NCBI GenBank assembly: GCA_020310875.1
Contig: CM035412.1
Location: 130,318,196-130,382,195, forward strand
Direction of reading: 5' to 3'
Length of the DNA stretch: 64,000 nt
Source of the DNA: Ceratopteris richardii
Lineage: Eukaryota; Streptophyta; Polypodiopsida; Polypodiales; Pteridaceae
Below the pieces are notes generated by a model. The model saw only the letters and a list, made by a program, of their open reading frames with translations. It was not told the DNA's origin and made no database searches. The translations under genes and the position numbers were made by a program. This document shows positions 10,561 to 21,214 of the stretch, piece by piece. The first letter of the stretch is position 1, and every line of letters starts with the position of its first letter.

Positions 10561-11143
10561 AACCTAAAGCAGAAAAGTATGTGTTTATTGGGTATGATGA
10601 TAAACAAATGGGATACAGGTTGTGGAGTCCATCCACAAAACAATTTCTTGTTTCAAGAGATCTTACATTTGATGAGCAAAGTACATGGTTTACACGATCA
10701 AATAATGTGTGCACAGATCTTGAAGAAATAAAAAGGAAAGGAAAGTCAAAGATAAAGGTATATGAAGAAGATATTGATTATGATGTTTTTAGAAATGAAA
10801 TGCAGGACAATTATGAAGATAGACCAAGGTTTGATCCAGAACAAAATGAAGGAGAGACTTCAAGAAGTGCAGAAGTGCAGAAGTTAGAAGATCATCAAGA
10901 GAAAGAGAACAACCTACCAGGTATAGTTATGATACTTCTTTCTTGACAACCAAAGATTATGCTTACATTGTGAAGACAGATGAAGACCCATCTACATATG
11001 ATGAAGCTAAAGGAAACGAAAATTGGGAAACAGCAATGCAAGAAGAGTATGATGCTCTACTTGAGAATGAGACATGGGAATTGGTACCAAGACCAAAGAA
11101 TCAGAAGGTAATTGGATGCAAGTGGGTGTATAAGACAAAGAGG
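10561..11143 (+). pseudogene. F2 linker and N-terminal part of reverse transcriptase
   Basis: From 10581 the frame reads FIGYDDKQMGYRLWSPSTK, the usual end of the copia integrase region, then a variable acidic linker. From 10943 the reverse transcriptase begins, with a segment around NWETAMQEEYDALLENETWE and GCKWVYKTKR. The reading frame stops being F2 at 11143, where E3 is inserted. It resumes in the same phase at 14227. Confidence 0.86.
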
Positions 11144-11400
11144 TGTTAACTGTCCGGTTGGTAAAGCGCCTTTTCCAACTATCGGAAGTGCGTTTTACCT
11201 GGTCCTTGGGTTCTTGGGAGTGGAAGGGGTCTGTAAGAACAGAGGCCCTATAGTAGTTTTCCCAATACAACTACGTCAGATACAGGGGTCTATTGGAACT
11301 TAACCAGATTCGCTTATGCTCAACTACTTCAGTACTTAATTCGCTGGAGACCTTAGCACAAGAATCAAGTCACTCGTTCAGATAGATATCAAACCATTCT
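11144..11400 (-). repeat. Truncated 3' LTR of E3
   Basis: Matches 13397-13653 with three differences. It keeps the outer TGTTAAC end but lacks the inner 570 or so bases. The break at 11400/11401 joins it to the end of gag. Confidence 0.88.
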
Positions 11401-11419
11401 CGGGAAACACTGGTAGTTC

Positions 11420-13228
11420 TCATGCGATCCATTGATTAGCCTTTTCATATGTTCGTTTTTGTTCTTGAATACCGGGTTCGAATATCTCAGCCGCTGGTTG
11501 TAATGGTCTACCAGATCTGGTCTGAACAGCGGCAGCTTGTGTTTCTACCGGCGTGATCTGAACCATATTTGTCATCGGATTTTGCCGTTCCTTCTTCCTT
11601 TGGTCATACTCAGCTGCATCTTTGCAGAACCTTCTAATGTGTCCGAATTCACCACAAAAATGACAGCGCGGTGGTGGCAAATTGGGGTTTTCCGGTGTCT
11701 GTACGGTCTACCAACGGTTTGCGTTATAGTTGTTCCTCTGTCCTCTGTAATTTTGATAACCTTGTTGCTGGTTGTTTCTCATGTGCGGAGGCACATAGTG
11801 ATTGGCTGGTTGCCCTGGTTCCTGTATGATTGCATTGACCGTCGCTGTCCCTTGTACTTTAGCATTATAGGTGCAGTTTTCGGTGGTGTGTCCGGTGGTG
11901 TTGCAGATGGCACAAAATAGCTGATTTAGTGCACAAGTGGCACTCGTATGACCTGAGTTCTTGCAAGTGGTGCAATACATTTGCCTTGTTAAATCTTCTA
12001 CAACATTCTTGTTTGTCTTTAACCACTCCAAATCTTCTGTAAATCCTCCAACCTTGTTTTCCAATTGCAAAGCCATCGCAATTACTGCATCTAGGGTCAT
12101 TGCGCCGACACATCGGATGATCATGATCTGTTTGAGTTGGGGAGTCAGTCCATTAATAAACCATTGAGTAATGACGTCGTCTGGCAGGATGGCATGTGCC
12201 GGTGGCAGTTGCCGCAAATGTGTCCTAAATAAAGTGGCGTATTCTTGCACTGATTGGTTTACCTTCTGTCTATTGTTTTGTAAGTAGTCGAAAATTTCTG
12301 CGGGATTCTTCTTTAGTCTAAATCTTTGCAGAAATGCATCCCTCACTGCTTCATAGGTGCCGAAGTGATTTATATCATACTCTGTAAGCCATCTAGCGGC
12401 TTCATTGACCAAGGTGGACTGGAAAACGATAGCTTTATACGTCGGGTCAACGGGGTGATTGAGTACTGCATAACTAATCTCAAAAGTACGTACATGCGCG
12501 TCTGGGTCATCTCCTGGAAATCCACCGAATTTAGTGTATGTTACGCCTGTCGGCGGCGGCCTGGGTGGACATACTTGTTGCTGTTGTTGTTGCTGCCGAT
12601 TCATTGTGCCGCTAATTGTATAGTGACTACTTCCTATGTTCTGAGGTTGAATATCTGGATCTTCAGAATCTGCCTCCTCAGCCTGTGTACTATCTGGTTC
12701 GAAAGTCTTGCTCAGTATGTTGCGAATCTCGGCTTCAAACAAACTTCCTTCCCTTTTGAAGTCAACTGTAGGGAAGTTTAATCCTAATGACGGAGTGTAA
12801 GTTAATGATTCACCAAAAAGTGGTAACCTGTTTCCGAAAAACTGCACCGAAATGTCACCGGAAGGTGTTGCTTTTCCACCAGTGCAGGTTGTTTTCTTCT
12901 CTTTACTGCTTTCTTCGGCAAACTCGTTGCTATTCGTTAACAATTTTGAATCTCCAATCAAAGCGGGTAAGCTAACTTCAGATTGCGTCCTGGTAGATTT
13001 TGGAATTACTGTATTTTCGACAGATCGTGCCAAAACAGTACCGGAATCTATCAGAGATGCAGAAAAATCAACCGGAATATGACCGGAATCGTCAGTAACG
13101 TTTCTTTCTTTCTTGTCAACAGGTTTGGATCTTCCTGCGCTTCTACCTCCTGGAGGCGTTCTTAGTAGATTAGGTATTCTTGACTGTTTGTTCTTTGGAT
13201 ACGTCTCACCGGATCGAGTAACCGACAT
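11420..13228 (-). pseudogene. E3 gag with three zinc knuckles
   Basis: The ATG at 13228 opens 506 codons to a TAG at 11708-11710; the same frame then runs to 11420. The N-terminal 200 residues are Ser/Thr-rich and unrecognised, followed by a seven-Gln run. The retrotransposon gag domain spans about residues 225-380 (ARWLTEYDINHFG, then FRLKKNPAEIFDYLQNNRQ). Two zinc knuckles lie at residues 419-450 (CTTCKNSGHTSATC and CAICNTTGHTTENC). A third (CHFCGEFGHIRRFC) comes after the stop. There is only one stop and no frameshift, so decay is slight. The frame ends just before the LTR piece, with no protease motif. Confidence 0.87.
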
Positions 13229-13396
13229 ATACTACTCGTACTATACTTCTTTAAAGTTGTCCAAAAACAATGACTATCCTTGCAGTCGATTAGCGTTCGT
13301 TCTAAATATTACGTTCGTCACACAAATGGTAATCTTTATACTTCTTGCATCAGCGAAACGGAAATCTTGATGCCACGTCCCCAGTAGGATCGCCAG

Positions 13397-14221
13397 TGTT
13401 AACTGTCCGGTTGGTAAAGCGCCTTTTCCAACTATCGAAAGTGCGTTTTACCTGGTCCTTGGGTTCTTGGGAGTGGAAGGGGTCTGTAAGAACAGAGGCC
13501 CTATACTAGTTTTCCCAATACAACTACGTCAGATACAGGGGTCTATTGGAACTTAACCAGATTCGCTTATGCTCAACTACTTCAGTACTTAATTCGCTGG
13601 AGACCTTAGCACAAGAATCAATTCACTCGTTCAGATAGATATCAAACCATTCTACAATCGACGTCACAGCGAACACAGACATGAAGGACCGAAATTATGA
13701 AGACCATCTGTACCTACTTAAGCTTCTTACGGCGACATTAACTTACCATACCACGACAGAGTAAACATTAAAACAACGTACTCCCCGTGGTACCAGAACT
13801 ACTATCTTTTACGCACAGAACTTGTTAACCATCTGGTGGATCATCTCCAGACAATCAGTTAGCCCAATACATAAAACCACACTTCCAGCAAGGATTCACA
13901 GACAGAACGTCGGACCTACGGCAGATGAGTTGCTGAAACGGGACAAGTTTGCAACCGCACGACTATCAACAAGAATGAATACAGACAAAGATCAGACCAA
14001 CAGATGCACAGGTCACTTAGACAACTCAGAAATAACAAGATTAACTAACGTCAGACCACACACAGACGAATAGTCTGGTGAATTTCCCAACAAAATCTCG
14101 TCTCTCCGCGTCTCTTTTTCATTGCTTTATATAAGCTTTTACAAGAATGCGCGTAACAACCTTTCGCGCGTGTTTTACAAAGATTTCCGTTATGCGAGTC
14201 TCACTGCGGCGGCTGGCTAAT
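13397..14221 (-). repeat. 5' LTR of E3
   Basis: Begins TGTTAACTGTCC (plus strand) and runs 825 bp to the AGAGG duplication. Its first 258 bases repeat 11144-11400. Just inside it the sense strand reads CTGGCGATCCTACTGGGGA, the expected place of a primer-binding site. I cannot assign the tRNA. Confidence 0.82.
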
Positions 14222-14226
14222 AGAGG

Positions 14227-15567
14227 CTTGCAGATGGAAAAGTGTTTAGATATAAGGCTAGACTTGTGGTCAAAGGATATGCCCAAACACATGGAGTGGA
14301 CTATGATGAAACCTTTAGTCCAGTGGCTAAGATGTCTACAATTAGAACTACAATTGCTATTGCTACATGTAAAGGTTGGAAGCTATCTCAATTAGATATA
14401 AAGAATACATTTTTAAATGGATATATTGCAGGATCAGATTATGTTTGCAAGCTTAATAAAGCTTTGTATGGTTTAAAGCAAGATCCAAGGGCATGGAATT
14501 ACATATTGGTCAAGTTCTTGAATGAACTTGGATACCAAGCTTCAAAAGCAGATATTAGTTTGCTAGTGAAAGCAAATGAAGATAGATACATTTATGTGTG
14601 TATTTATGTTGATGATATTATTATCACAGGTACAGATGCTCAAGGAATCAAGGAGCTTAGGAAGCAAATGGAAAAGGAGTTCAAGATAAGTGATTTGGGA
14701 AATTTGTCTTATTTTCTAGGGATGGAGATTATATACACTCAACATGAAGTGTATGTTACACAAGAAAGGTATCTGAAGAATCTTCTGATGAAGTTTAATA
14801 TGGAGAATTGTAAACCTTCAACCACACCTTTGGAGGTTAATCATAAATTAAGCAGGTATGGAGGAAAAGAGTTCAAGGACATGAAGACATATCAAAGTTT
14901 GGTAGGTAGTTTAATCTATGCCACCTTGACAAGACCAGATCTTTCATATGCAGTTGGTGTTTTATCTCAATTCATGCATTGCCCAAAGCAAACTCATTGG
15001 ATTGCAGCACAAAGAGTGCTAAGATATATCAAAGGGACTCTGAATGAAGGTTTATATTATGGATTCACTTTTGATACTAGAATTAAAGTGTTTAGTGATG
15101 TAGATTGGGCAGGTAGTTAAGATGATAGAAGATCCACTCATGGTTAGTTGTGTTATGTTGGAGATAAGCTAATTTCTTGGTGCTCAAAGAAGCAACATAC
15201 AGTTGCCTTGTCATCCACAGAAGTTGAATACAAAGGAATGGTGGAAGCTTCAAAGGAAGTGATTTGGTTGAAGACTTTATTAAAAGGTCTAGGAATTGAT
15301 CAGAGTATTCCAATCATATTTGGAGACAACATAAGTTCATTATATTTAGTAGCTAATCATGTGTTTCATGCCAAAACTAAACACATAGAAATTCAATATC
15401 ATTTCTTAAGACAAAATGTGCTTGATAAAGAAATTGAAGTGAAGTATACACCAACAAAAGAGCAAGTGGCAGATATGTTGACGAAAAGCTTGGATGGACC
15501 AAAGTTACAAAGGTTTAAAGAGATGGCAGGTATAAAGAAGGTGCAGGTAATTACAATTGATGATTGA
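14227..15567 (+). pseudogene. F2 reverse transcriptase (main part) and RNase H
   Basis: Continues the F2 frame after E3. Reverse transcriptase motifs in order: YKARLVVKGYAQTHG (14257), the LKQDPRAW segment near 14475, catalytic YVDD at 14605-14616, and FLGMEI near 14715. RNase H follows with FSDVDWAG near 15095, LSSTEVEYKGM, and the terminal VADMLTKSL segment. A TAA at 15118-15120 and a TAG at 15145-15147 interrupt an otherwise continuous frame ending at 15567. It would copy element RNA into DNA and remove the RNA strand. Confidence 0.9.
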
Positions 15568-15573
15568 GGGGGA
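15566..15573 (+). promoter_or_regulatory. Polypurine tract of F2
   Basis: GAGGGGGA lies two bases before the 3' LTR, the expected site for plus-strand priming. Confidence 0.75.
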
Positions 15574-15575
15574 GC

Positions 15576-16565
15576 TGTTGGAGCAAGACAATCATCAATG
15601 GATGATTACATGAAGTCTAGGAGTGAAGAAGTGAAGAAAAGACTCAAGCTCAAAGCATGAAGTCAAGTGAAGAATCAGGAAGAAATGCTACACATTTATG
15701 CATATTAGTTTTGGAAAAATACTTCAAAAATATTTAGATGTAGTGATGCGTTCATACTCATATGTATATATATACTTATGTATAGTCATGACATAGGAGA
15801 GAGATGAAGAATAGATGTGATTATAGTCAATATAATTCAAGTTTTCTAAGTGATGATGTGCAAAGAATTTTCTGGTGAGATTAGCGACTAGTCTTTCCTA
15901 GAATTCTCTCAGCCTGATCATGTGGATCAGGAAATCCTTTGTACACATCTAATTCAGAAGCTAATCAAGCTATGACCAAAGTTTGATGATCTAATTCTCT
16001 TCAGGTTGTGTGTATGACAAGTAGGAACATTAATATGTAGAAGTCTGCAAGTAAAGTTCTCAAAATCGCACATTTTGCTGCTCAAATATGTGCTTGGATC
16101 TCAGTGATCAGTGTAAATTTTTTTATGTTTGAGCATTCAAATAAGTTAGAAGATAATTGGCTGAAAGCATTTAGCAAAAAATGGTTAGATTCTAAGAGAA
16201 ATCAACTTAAGAAGTTGACCATGTCAAAGTCGTCATTTCTGGAAGGAAGTTTCTGACATAGGTTTGATCTAAGTGATCTAATTAGAAATCTAATGGTTCT
16301 TTTGAAGAACTAATGATCATGATTGCGCAAAGGTAGTATGAATATGTGTGCATTATTTGAATGATTAAAATCGAAGTCATATGCAGAGATTGAAGTCCAT
16401 TTTTAAAAAAAACTGTTGAAGCTGAAGGAAACTTCACATAGAGAAGTATCTTAATGAACTTGAAAGATAATGAAAATTTTTATGTAAAGTTTGATTTATT
16501 CCTGATATAAAAGAGTTCTTAAATCAAGATAGATCAGACATTCGGAGAATTAAAGGTCTCCAGCA
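15576..16565 (+). repeat. 3' LTR of F2
   Basis: 990 bp beginning TGTTGGAGCAAG and ending CTCCAGCA, followed by the GTCTG target duplication. Collinear with 7159-8150. Confidence 0.93.
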
Positions 16566-16570
16566 GTCTG

Positions 16571-17146
16571 GGTGTCAAGCATTGGCAAGCGATTGAGTGC
16601 ATCTTTCGCTACTTGTGTGATACCCAGCTACTTGGATTGTTTTATCCCAAGGGGGGATCACTACCACCATATTTCCATGCTTTTTTTAACTCTAACTGGG
16701 TTAGTTGTTATGACACTCGTGTATCCACCGGTGGTTTTTGCTTCATGCTTGGTAGCTCATGCATATCTTGGTTGAGCAAGAAGCAACCTACTGTGGCCAC
16801 TTCTAGTTATAAGGCTGAGTATAGAGAAACTTTCATAGTGATTGTATAGTGTGTATGGATCAAACGCCTTTTTGTTGATTTGGGTGTTGGTCAGTCTTTT
16901 GCCACCACCATCTTCATTGATAGTCAGAGCGCATTGGCAATTGCGAGGAACCTAGTGTTCAATGCTCGCACTAAGCACACTGAGTTGCACTATCATCATG
17001 TCTGGGGGAGGTTCTTTGCTGGAGAGATTAGTTTGGCATATGTGCCCACATAAGAGAATGTTGCAGATCTTTTCACAAAGGCTCTACCTAGGGAGAAGTT
17101 TGAAGCTTTCTACAAAGCTTTGGGCTTACTTCCTTTTGTGGATTGA
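16571..17146 (+). pseudogene. Copia F1 copy P: RNase H end, second part
   Basis: Resumes copy P after F2: GVKHWQAIECIFRYL, then SNWVSCYDTRVSTGG, GSSCISWLSKKQPTVATSS and the C-terminal ADLFTKALPREKFEAF, ending with TGA at 17144-17146. It carries a few stops (TAG near 16848, TAA near 17051). Homologous to the Q2 C-terminus (49956-50606). Confidence 0.9.
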
Positions 17147-17224
17147 TCTCTTTCCACATAGTTGGCCACTTCCTCATACATGAGTGTCAACTCCTTGTTC
17201 ACCACATCACTCCCAGGGGGGATT

Positions 17225-17455
17225 TGTTGATATGTTTTGGTAGTGATGTGTGTGAACACACTTAGGACCATCGGGGCAATTTTTTTCCCTCTTTAAGAGG
17301 TTTTTCTCGTGACTTGTATAAATGCATATAACCCTAATGGGTTAATTATCTTAGAGCATTCACTTGGTAATACATTCAGTATTATGTGTTGTGCACCAAG
17401 CTTCTTCTTTTGCCTTGTATTGTTTGTGTGCTCGTGCAACCCTCAAACTCCAACA
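17225..17455 (+). repeat. 3' LTR of copia F1 copy P
   Basis: 231 bp beginning TGTTGATATG and ending CTCCAACA, the F1 LTR in plus orientation. A CAGGGGGGAT polypurine tract precedes it. It is followed at once by LINE sequence at 17456. Confidence 0.9.
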
Positions 17456-17790
17456 GCTCCTGACCCTGTGTAATAGACATTCTACCTGGAAAAGTGCCTT
17501 GATAAGCATCAGTGGTGTAGCAAGCTCTGCCTTGATAATGCCATGGGGTACTGCTGACTTGCTAGGAATGAGTCTGACAATTAGAAGTATGTGGGGTCAC
17601 TCCACGGTCCTCCATGCTGAGGTGGGGAGCCCCGACCCCCAAATGGCTACTCTGTACATGAGGGCTAGGGTAACCAAAGTGTTGAATAGCCACCCTTTGA
17701 TGCGGGGCTCCAAGAAATGTGTATGGTGACATTGTCTCTTCATGAAAATGAGTGTTGCATAACCTCAAGTGGTGTCGTTGCACGATGCCT
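17456..17790 (-). pseudogene. LINE reverse-transcriptase C-terminal fragment
   Basis: The minus strand aligns with the LINE at 39760-40080: a GWLFNTLVTLALMYR segment, then AIWGSG, then a helical stretch ending near LFQVECLLHRV. It has substitutions and stops. It abuts the copy P LTR at 17455, so P either inserted into this LINE fragment or was joined to it by a rearrangement. It covers only the region after the polymerase domain. Confidence 0.75.
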
Positions 17791-19378
17791 AAGACATGTA
17801 GAACACCCTAGAGGCTGCTATAAAAGTCACTCCAAAAAAGATATACAAATTTTCAAATAAAGACAAATAACACATATTTTAAATGACACTAAGGAACCAA
17901 ACCATTGGCTATTATAAATGCAAAACATTTATAACTCAAACCCCTAGTCATACTCATAATGATTCCATTACACATACACCTATAGTGCAATCAAGCAATA
18001 TTCCTAACTTAATCATAATAATAATCATATTAAGATAAGTAAACATGCACATCTCTTCCGTGATAATAGATACTCTCACTCAACACTTATAAATACAACC
18101 CCCATAGTACTTATGTATTAAAATATAGAAATGCCTATTCACAAAGTATGGACACAAAGAAACTCTCTCTAAACAATGGATCTTGAACAAAAGTACCTCA
18201 GCTAAATCAGAATAGTCCCAACCATCATTTAGGAAAACTATCTATTGTTCAATCTCACAACCATGTGTGAGTTATAGGGTGGTCTGAAACACACTCTACT
18301 ATTCATGCAAACACTCGACACAACATTCCCAAGGGAAAAAACTTTGCAAAATCTTAATCGCAATCCACACAGATAAAAAATACCCATAATATCAATTTTA
18401 GCATAATCTGAATGCAAGCAAACATTACATCAAAATGAAATACTCAAAAGTAATATAGAGAACACATACATCAGCATAAGAATATCATCTGGATGCATTA
18501 TTCACAAAAAAAAACTCTTCATAAAAATACTTACTACACATTATGCCATTATTCACAAAAATACCAAAAGAAGAAAGAACCACAAAACATAACATTCATA
18601 AATTTATAATATTTAAAGAAAAACATTTGAGAATCATGAAATGACCACAAACTTGGTCTCAAGTCAACTATAGGGAGTTCTTTGAAAGAGAACATCTCCA
18701 AAGAAATGCTAGAACTTTGGTAGATTATCAATTTTAAAGACATGGAAACCAAAGTTGGGGAGTGAAACACTTATGGCTTAGATATTCATAAAGTGTCTCA
18801 AATTATATAACTTTGGTGCTTTTAATTCAAGACCTTAAGACTTGATGGTCCCAGGAATTAGAATCTAATATGTATTCTTAAATAAAATATCATTCAAACT
18901 TCGACGTTCATGATTATATTTTACAAGATAAATGTTTAAATAATTCAACATTAAGGTATGTTGAAAATCCAAAGCAATAGATCTCAAGATAGGATATAGA
19001 GGTTCAAATATGAAATGATCTAAACAAAGTGCACCTAGTAAGAGAAGCAAAGCATTAGCTTTCATCCAAGAGGAATCAAAAGACCATTCCTTGAATGATC
19101 AAAGTTAATAAACAATTCAATCTTCTTAATAGTTATACAAAGATCCATAGATCTTTGAGAAAGATATGAATCTTACGTGTAATTAAGCTTCATGAAAGTC
19201 AAAGTGTAAAATGCATCTTGATTTGCATAGCTATAGAAGAAGATTGGATAAGTGTATCTCTTGGACAAGATATTTGCAAATCTAAATCCTTGAGGTCTTC
19301 CAAGATATTAGCAAACTATCACTTTTAGTTAAGAGAATCTTGTACTTCAAACTTGTGCACCCAAAGTGGTGTCAAGCC
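17791..19378. other. AT-rich stretch without recognised features
   Basis: No open frame above about 75 codons, no LTR pair, no tRNA-like fold and no protein similarity that I can recognise. Confidence 0.5.
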
Positions 19379-20117
19379 GTCGAAATATTATTTAGAAGAT
19401 TAATTGTAATTAGAAAAGTCACGCACTGAAAGGGTGTCATGCAAACGTTGTAACGTTTTTCTTAATCAATAGAGTGTGTGCGGAAGAGATGACAGACGCA
19501 TCGTCCGACTGTTTTGTCTGGGCGATCGACTGGAGTTGATTTTGTCACATATTATTCAAACTGTGATGTCCTGTGTGTTTTTAAAGATTCAGTATTGAAT
19601 GGATAAGGTACTCTGTTAACATTTCATTACATCGTGAATGAAGCGCGATTATAACAGTAATAACAAATGAATAGTAGAAGTCTGCGTACGTGGTTATGGT
19701 GATTGTTAAGAAGTTGTTTTGTGCGGGAAGTCGTAGTTGAATCTGTGGCAATAGTTAGAAGTTAATCAATGATTGGGAAAATACATATAGGGCCTCTGTA
19801 TTATAGACCCCTGACCATCCCAAGAACCCACGATGATATTTGGTTAATAATTTAAATTAATCATAAAGGATTAACACTAGCATTGACCATGGGGCATGGA
19901 GTAGCCAGTCGGCGCATAGACTAGGATTTGAGAATGAATCAGATGATATATGCTTGTAACACATTCCGGAGAATCGTACCCGAAGTACAGGAGGGATCAG
20001 CATCCCTGGAAAATTCCTAGCGTATTGGGAACACCTCCGGGTAGTAGTGGTGAAGGTCAATCGTCGGAAGGAAAGCGAGAAATCTAGGCTAGCGGGGTAT
20101 CCCCTTAGCATTTTCTT

Positions 20118-21150
20118 GTGCAAGGATTACAGGGTATACCAGAAGTGCAACCAACCCCATCCACGAAAAGTAAGGCTGGTGAAGTAAGCACTGGTTCCGG
20201 TGATAGTGTGGAAGTTTTCGGTAGTAGCTTGTGGAATTTCGATGGTACCTCGGATAATTCCAAGGTCGGTTTGCATAATTTCGGTGAAAGTTCTCCTCTG
20301 GGTTCTGATTTTGAGGGAACTAGTGTATTGTTGGATGAAAGTTTTGGTGAAAATCTCACTTCAAAAGTCCACTACGATGAAGGGTAGTTGGGTGTAGGCA
20401 TGTAGGAACGACTTAATAATATCCGACTACCGAAGAACATGCAAGACGATGGGATAACACAACAGCAATTAGGTTTAACTGGTTCAATCCATTCGGTAGT
20501 AACATTTCCTCTTGGTTTAAACACCATGAGTGGTTCGCAACAGCAACAGCACCGACAACAACAACAACAGCAATAGCAACAACACCAACAATAATAGCAA
20601 CAGCAACATCATCAACAACAACAACAACAACAACAGCAACAGCAGTAGTAGCAGCAACATGCCATACCACCATGACCGATACCCGCTAGAGTTACGTATA
20701 CAAAATTTGGAGGATTCCCTGGTGATGACCCGGATGCACATGTGAGAACCTTTGAAATCAATTATGCAGTACTCAACTATCCAGCGGATTCGGCATATAA
20801 GCCTATAGTGTTCCAATCTATGCTGGTTAATGAGGCTACCAGGTGGTTAACAGAATATGATATTAATCATTTCGGTCAATACGACGATGTTAAGGATGCC
20901 TTCTTACAATGATTTAGGTTGAAGAAAAATGCGGCTGAGATTTTTTACTATCTGCAAAACAATAGACAAAAACCACACCAGAATGTGCACGAATATGCAA
21001 TTTTATTTCATACTCATCTACGACAACTATCGCTGATGCATGCTAACCTATCGGATGTTGTGATTACCCAGTGGTTTATTAATGGATTAAAGCCTCAACT
21101 CAAACAAGTAATGATCATACGATGTGTGGGTGGTATGACTCTGGCCCCCT
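20118..21150 (+). pseudogene. E4 gag relic
   Basis: From about 20690 the frame matches E3 gag closely: FGGFPGDDPDAHVRTFE, then RWLTEYDINHFG, FYYLQNNRQK and ITQWFINGLKPQLKQ, ending at GGMTL just before the LTR piece. One TGA at about 20911 (expected Arg) interrupts it. Upstream, 20118-20387 is an open Ser/Gly-rich stretch in the position of the E3 N-terminal region, followed by several stops. Zinc knuckles and all of pol are missing. Confidence 0.8.
20537..20660 (+). repeat. Expanded CAA/CAG microsatellite in E4 gag
   Basis: About 40 near-perfect CAR triplets (with CAT, ACC and TAG interruptions) occupy the place where E3 gag has seven Gln codons. They encode poly-Gln with stops in the gag orientation. 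Confidence 0.85.
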
Positions 21151-21214
21151 GACCATCCCAAGAACCCACGATGAGATTTGGTTAATATTTTAAATTAATC
21201 ATAAAGGATTAACA

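Larger units (their letters stand above)
11144..14221 (-). mobile_element. Element E3: gag-only gypsy-like element inserted in F2
   Basis: The target duplication AGAGG is at 11139-11143 and 14222-14226, and removing E3 restores the F2 reverse transcriptase phase. On the minus strand the order is a full 825-bp 5' LTR (13397-14221), a short leader, a gag of about 600 codons, then a 257-bp piece of 3' LTR. No protease, reverse transcriptase or integrase is present. The outer end at 14221 (ATTAG when read on the sense strand) is not the usual TG. The two LTRs differ at three positions over the 257 shared bases. Confidence 0.88.
7159..16565 (+). mobile_element. Complete copia element F2, split by E3
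   Basis: Two LTRs of about 990 bp (7159-8150 and 15576-16565) flank a tRNA-Met primer site, gag, protease, integrase, reverse transcriptase, RNase H and a polypurine tract. The 5-bp target duplication GTCTG is present at 7154-7158 and 16566-16570. The interrupted target is the RNase H region of F1 copy P, which resumes right after the second duplication. Removing the 3.1-kb E3 insertion leaves the usual copia gene order. Many stops and frameshifts show it is inactive. Confidence 0.93.
19379..21214 (+). mobile_element. Element E4: fossil relative of E3, gag-only
   Basis: The 5' LTR ends at 19876 (ATTGGGAAAA, then TATAGGGCCTCTGT, then GGATTAACA); in sense orientation it aligns with the E3 LTR end. 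A 68-bp direct repeat of that LTR end closes the element at 21147-21214 as a truncated 3' LTR. Between them lies a broken gag. The LTR start is unclear. GTCGAAATAT occurs at 19379-19388 and again at 21222-21231, which may mark the flanks, but 10 bp is too long for a normal LTR-element duplication. Confidence 0.72.
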
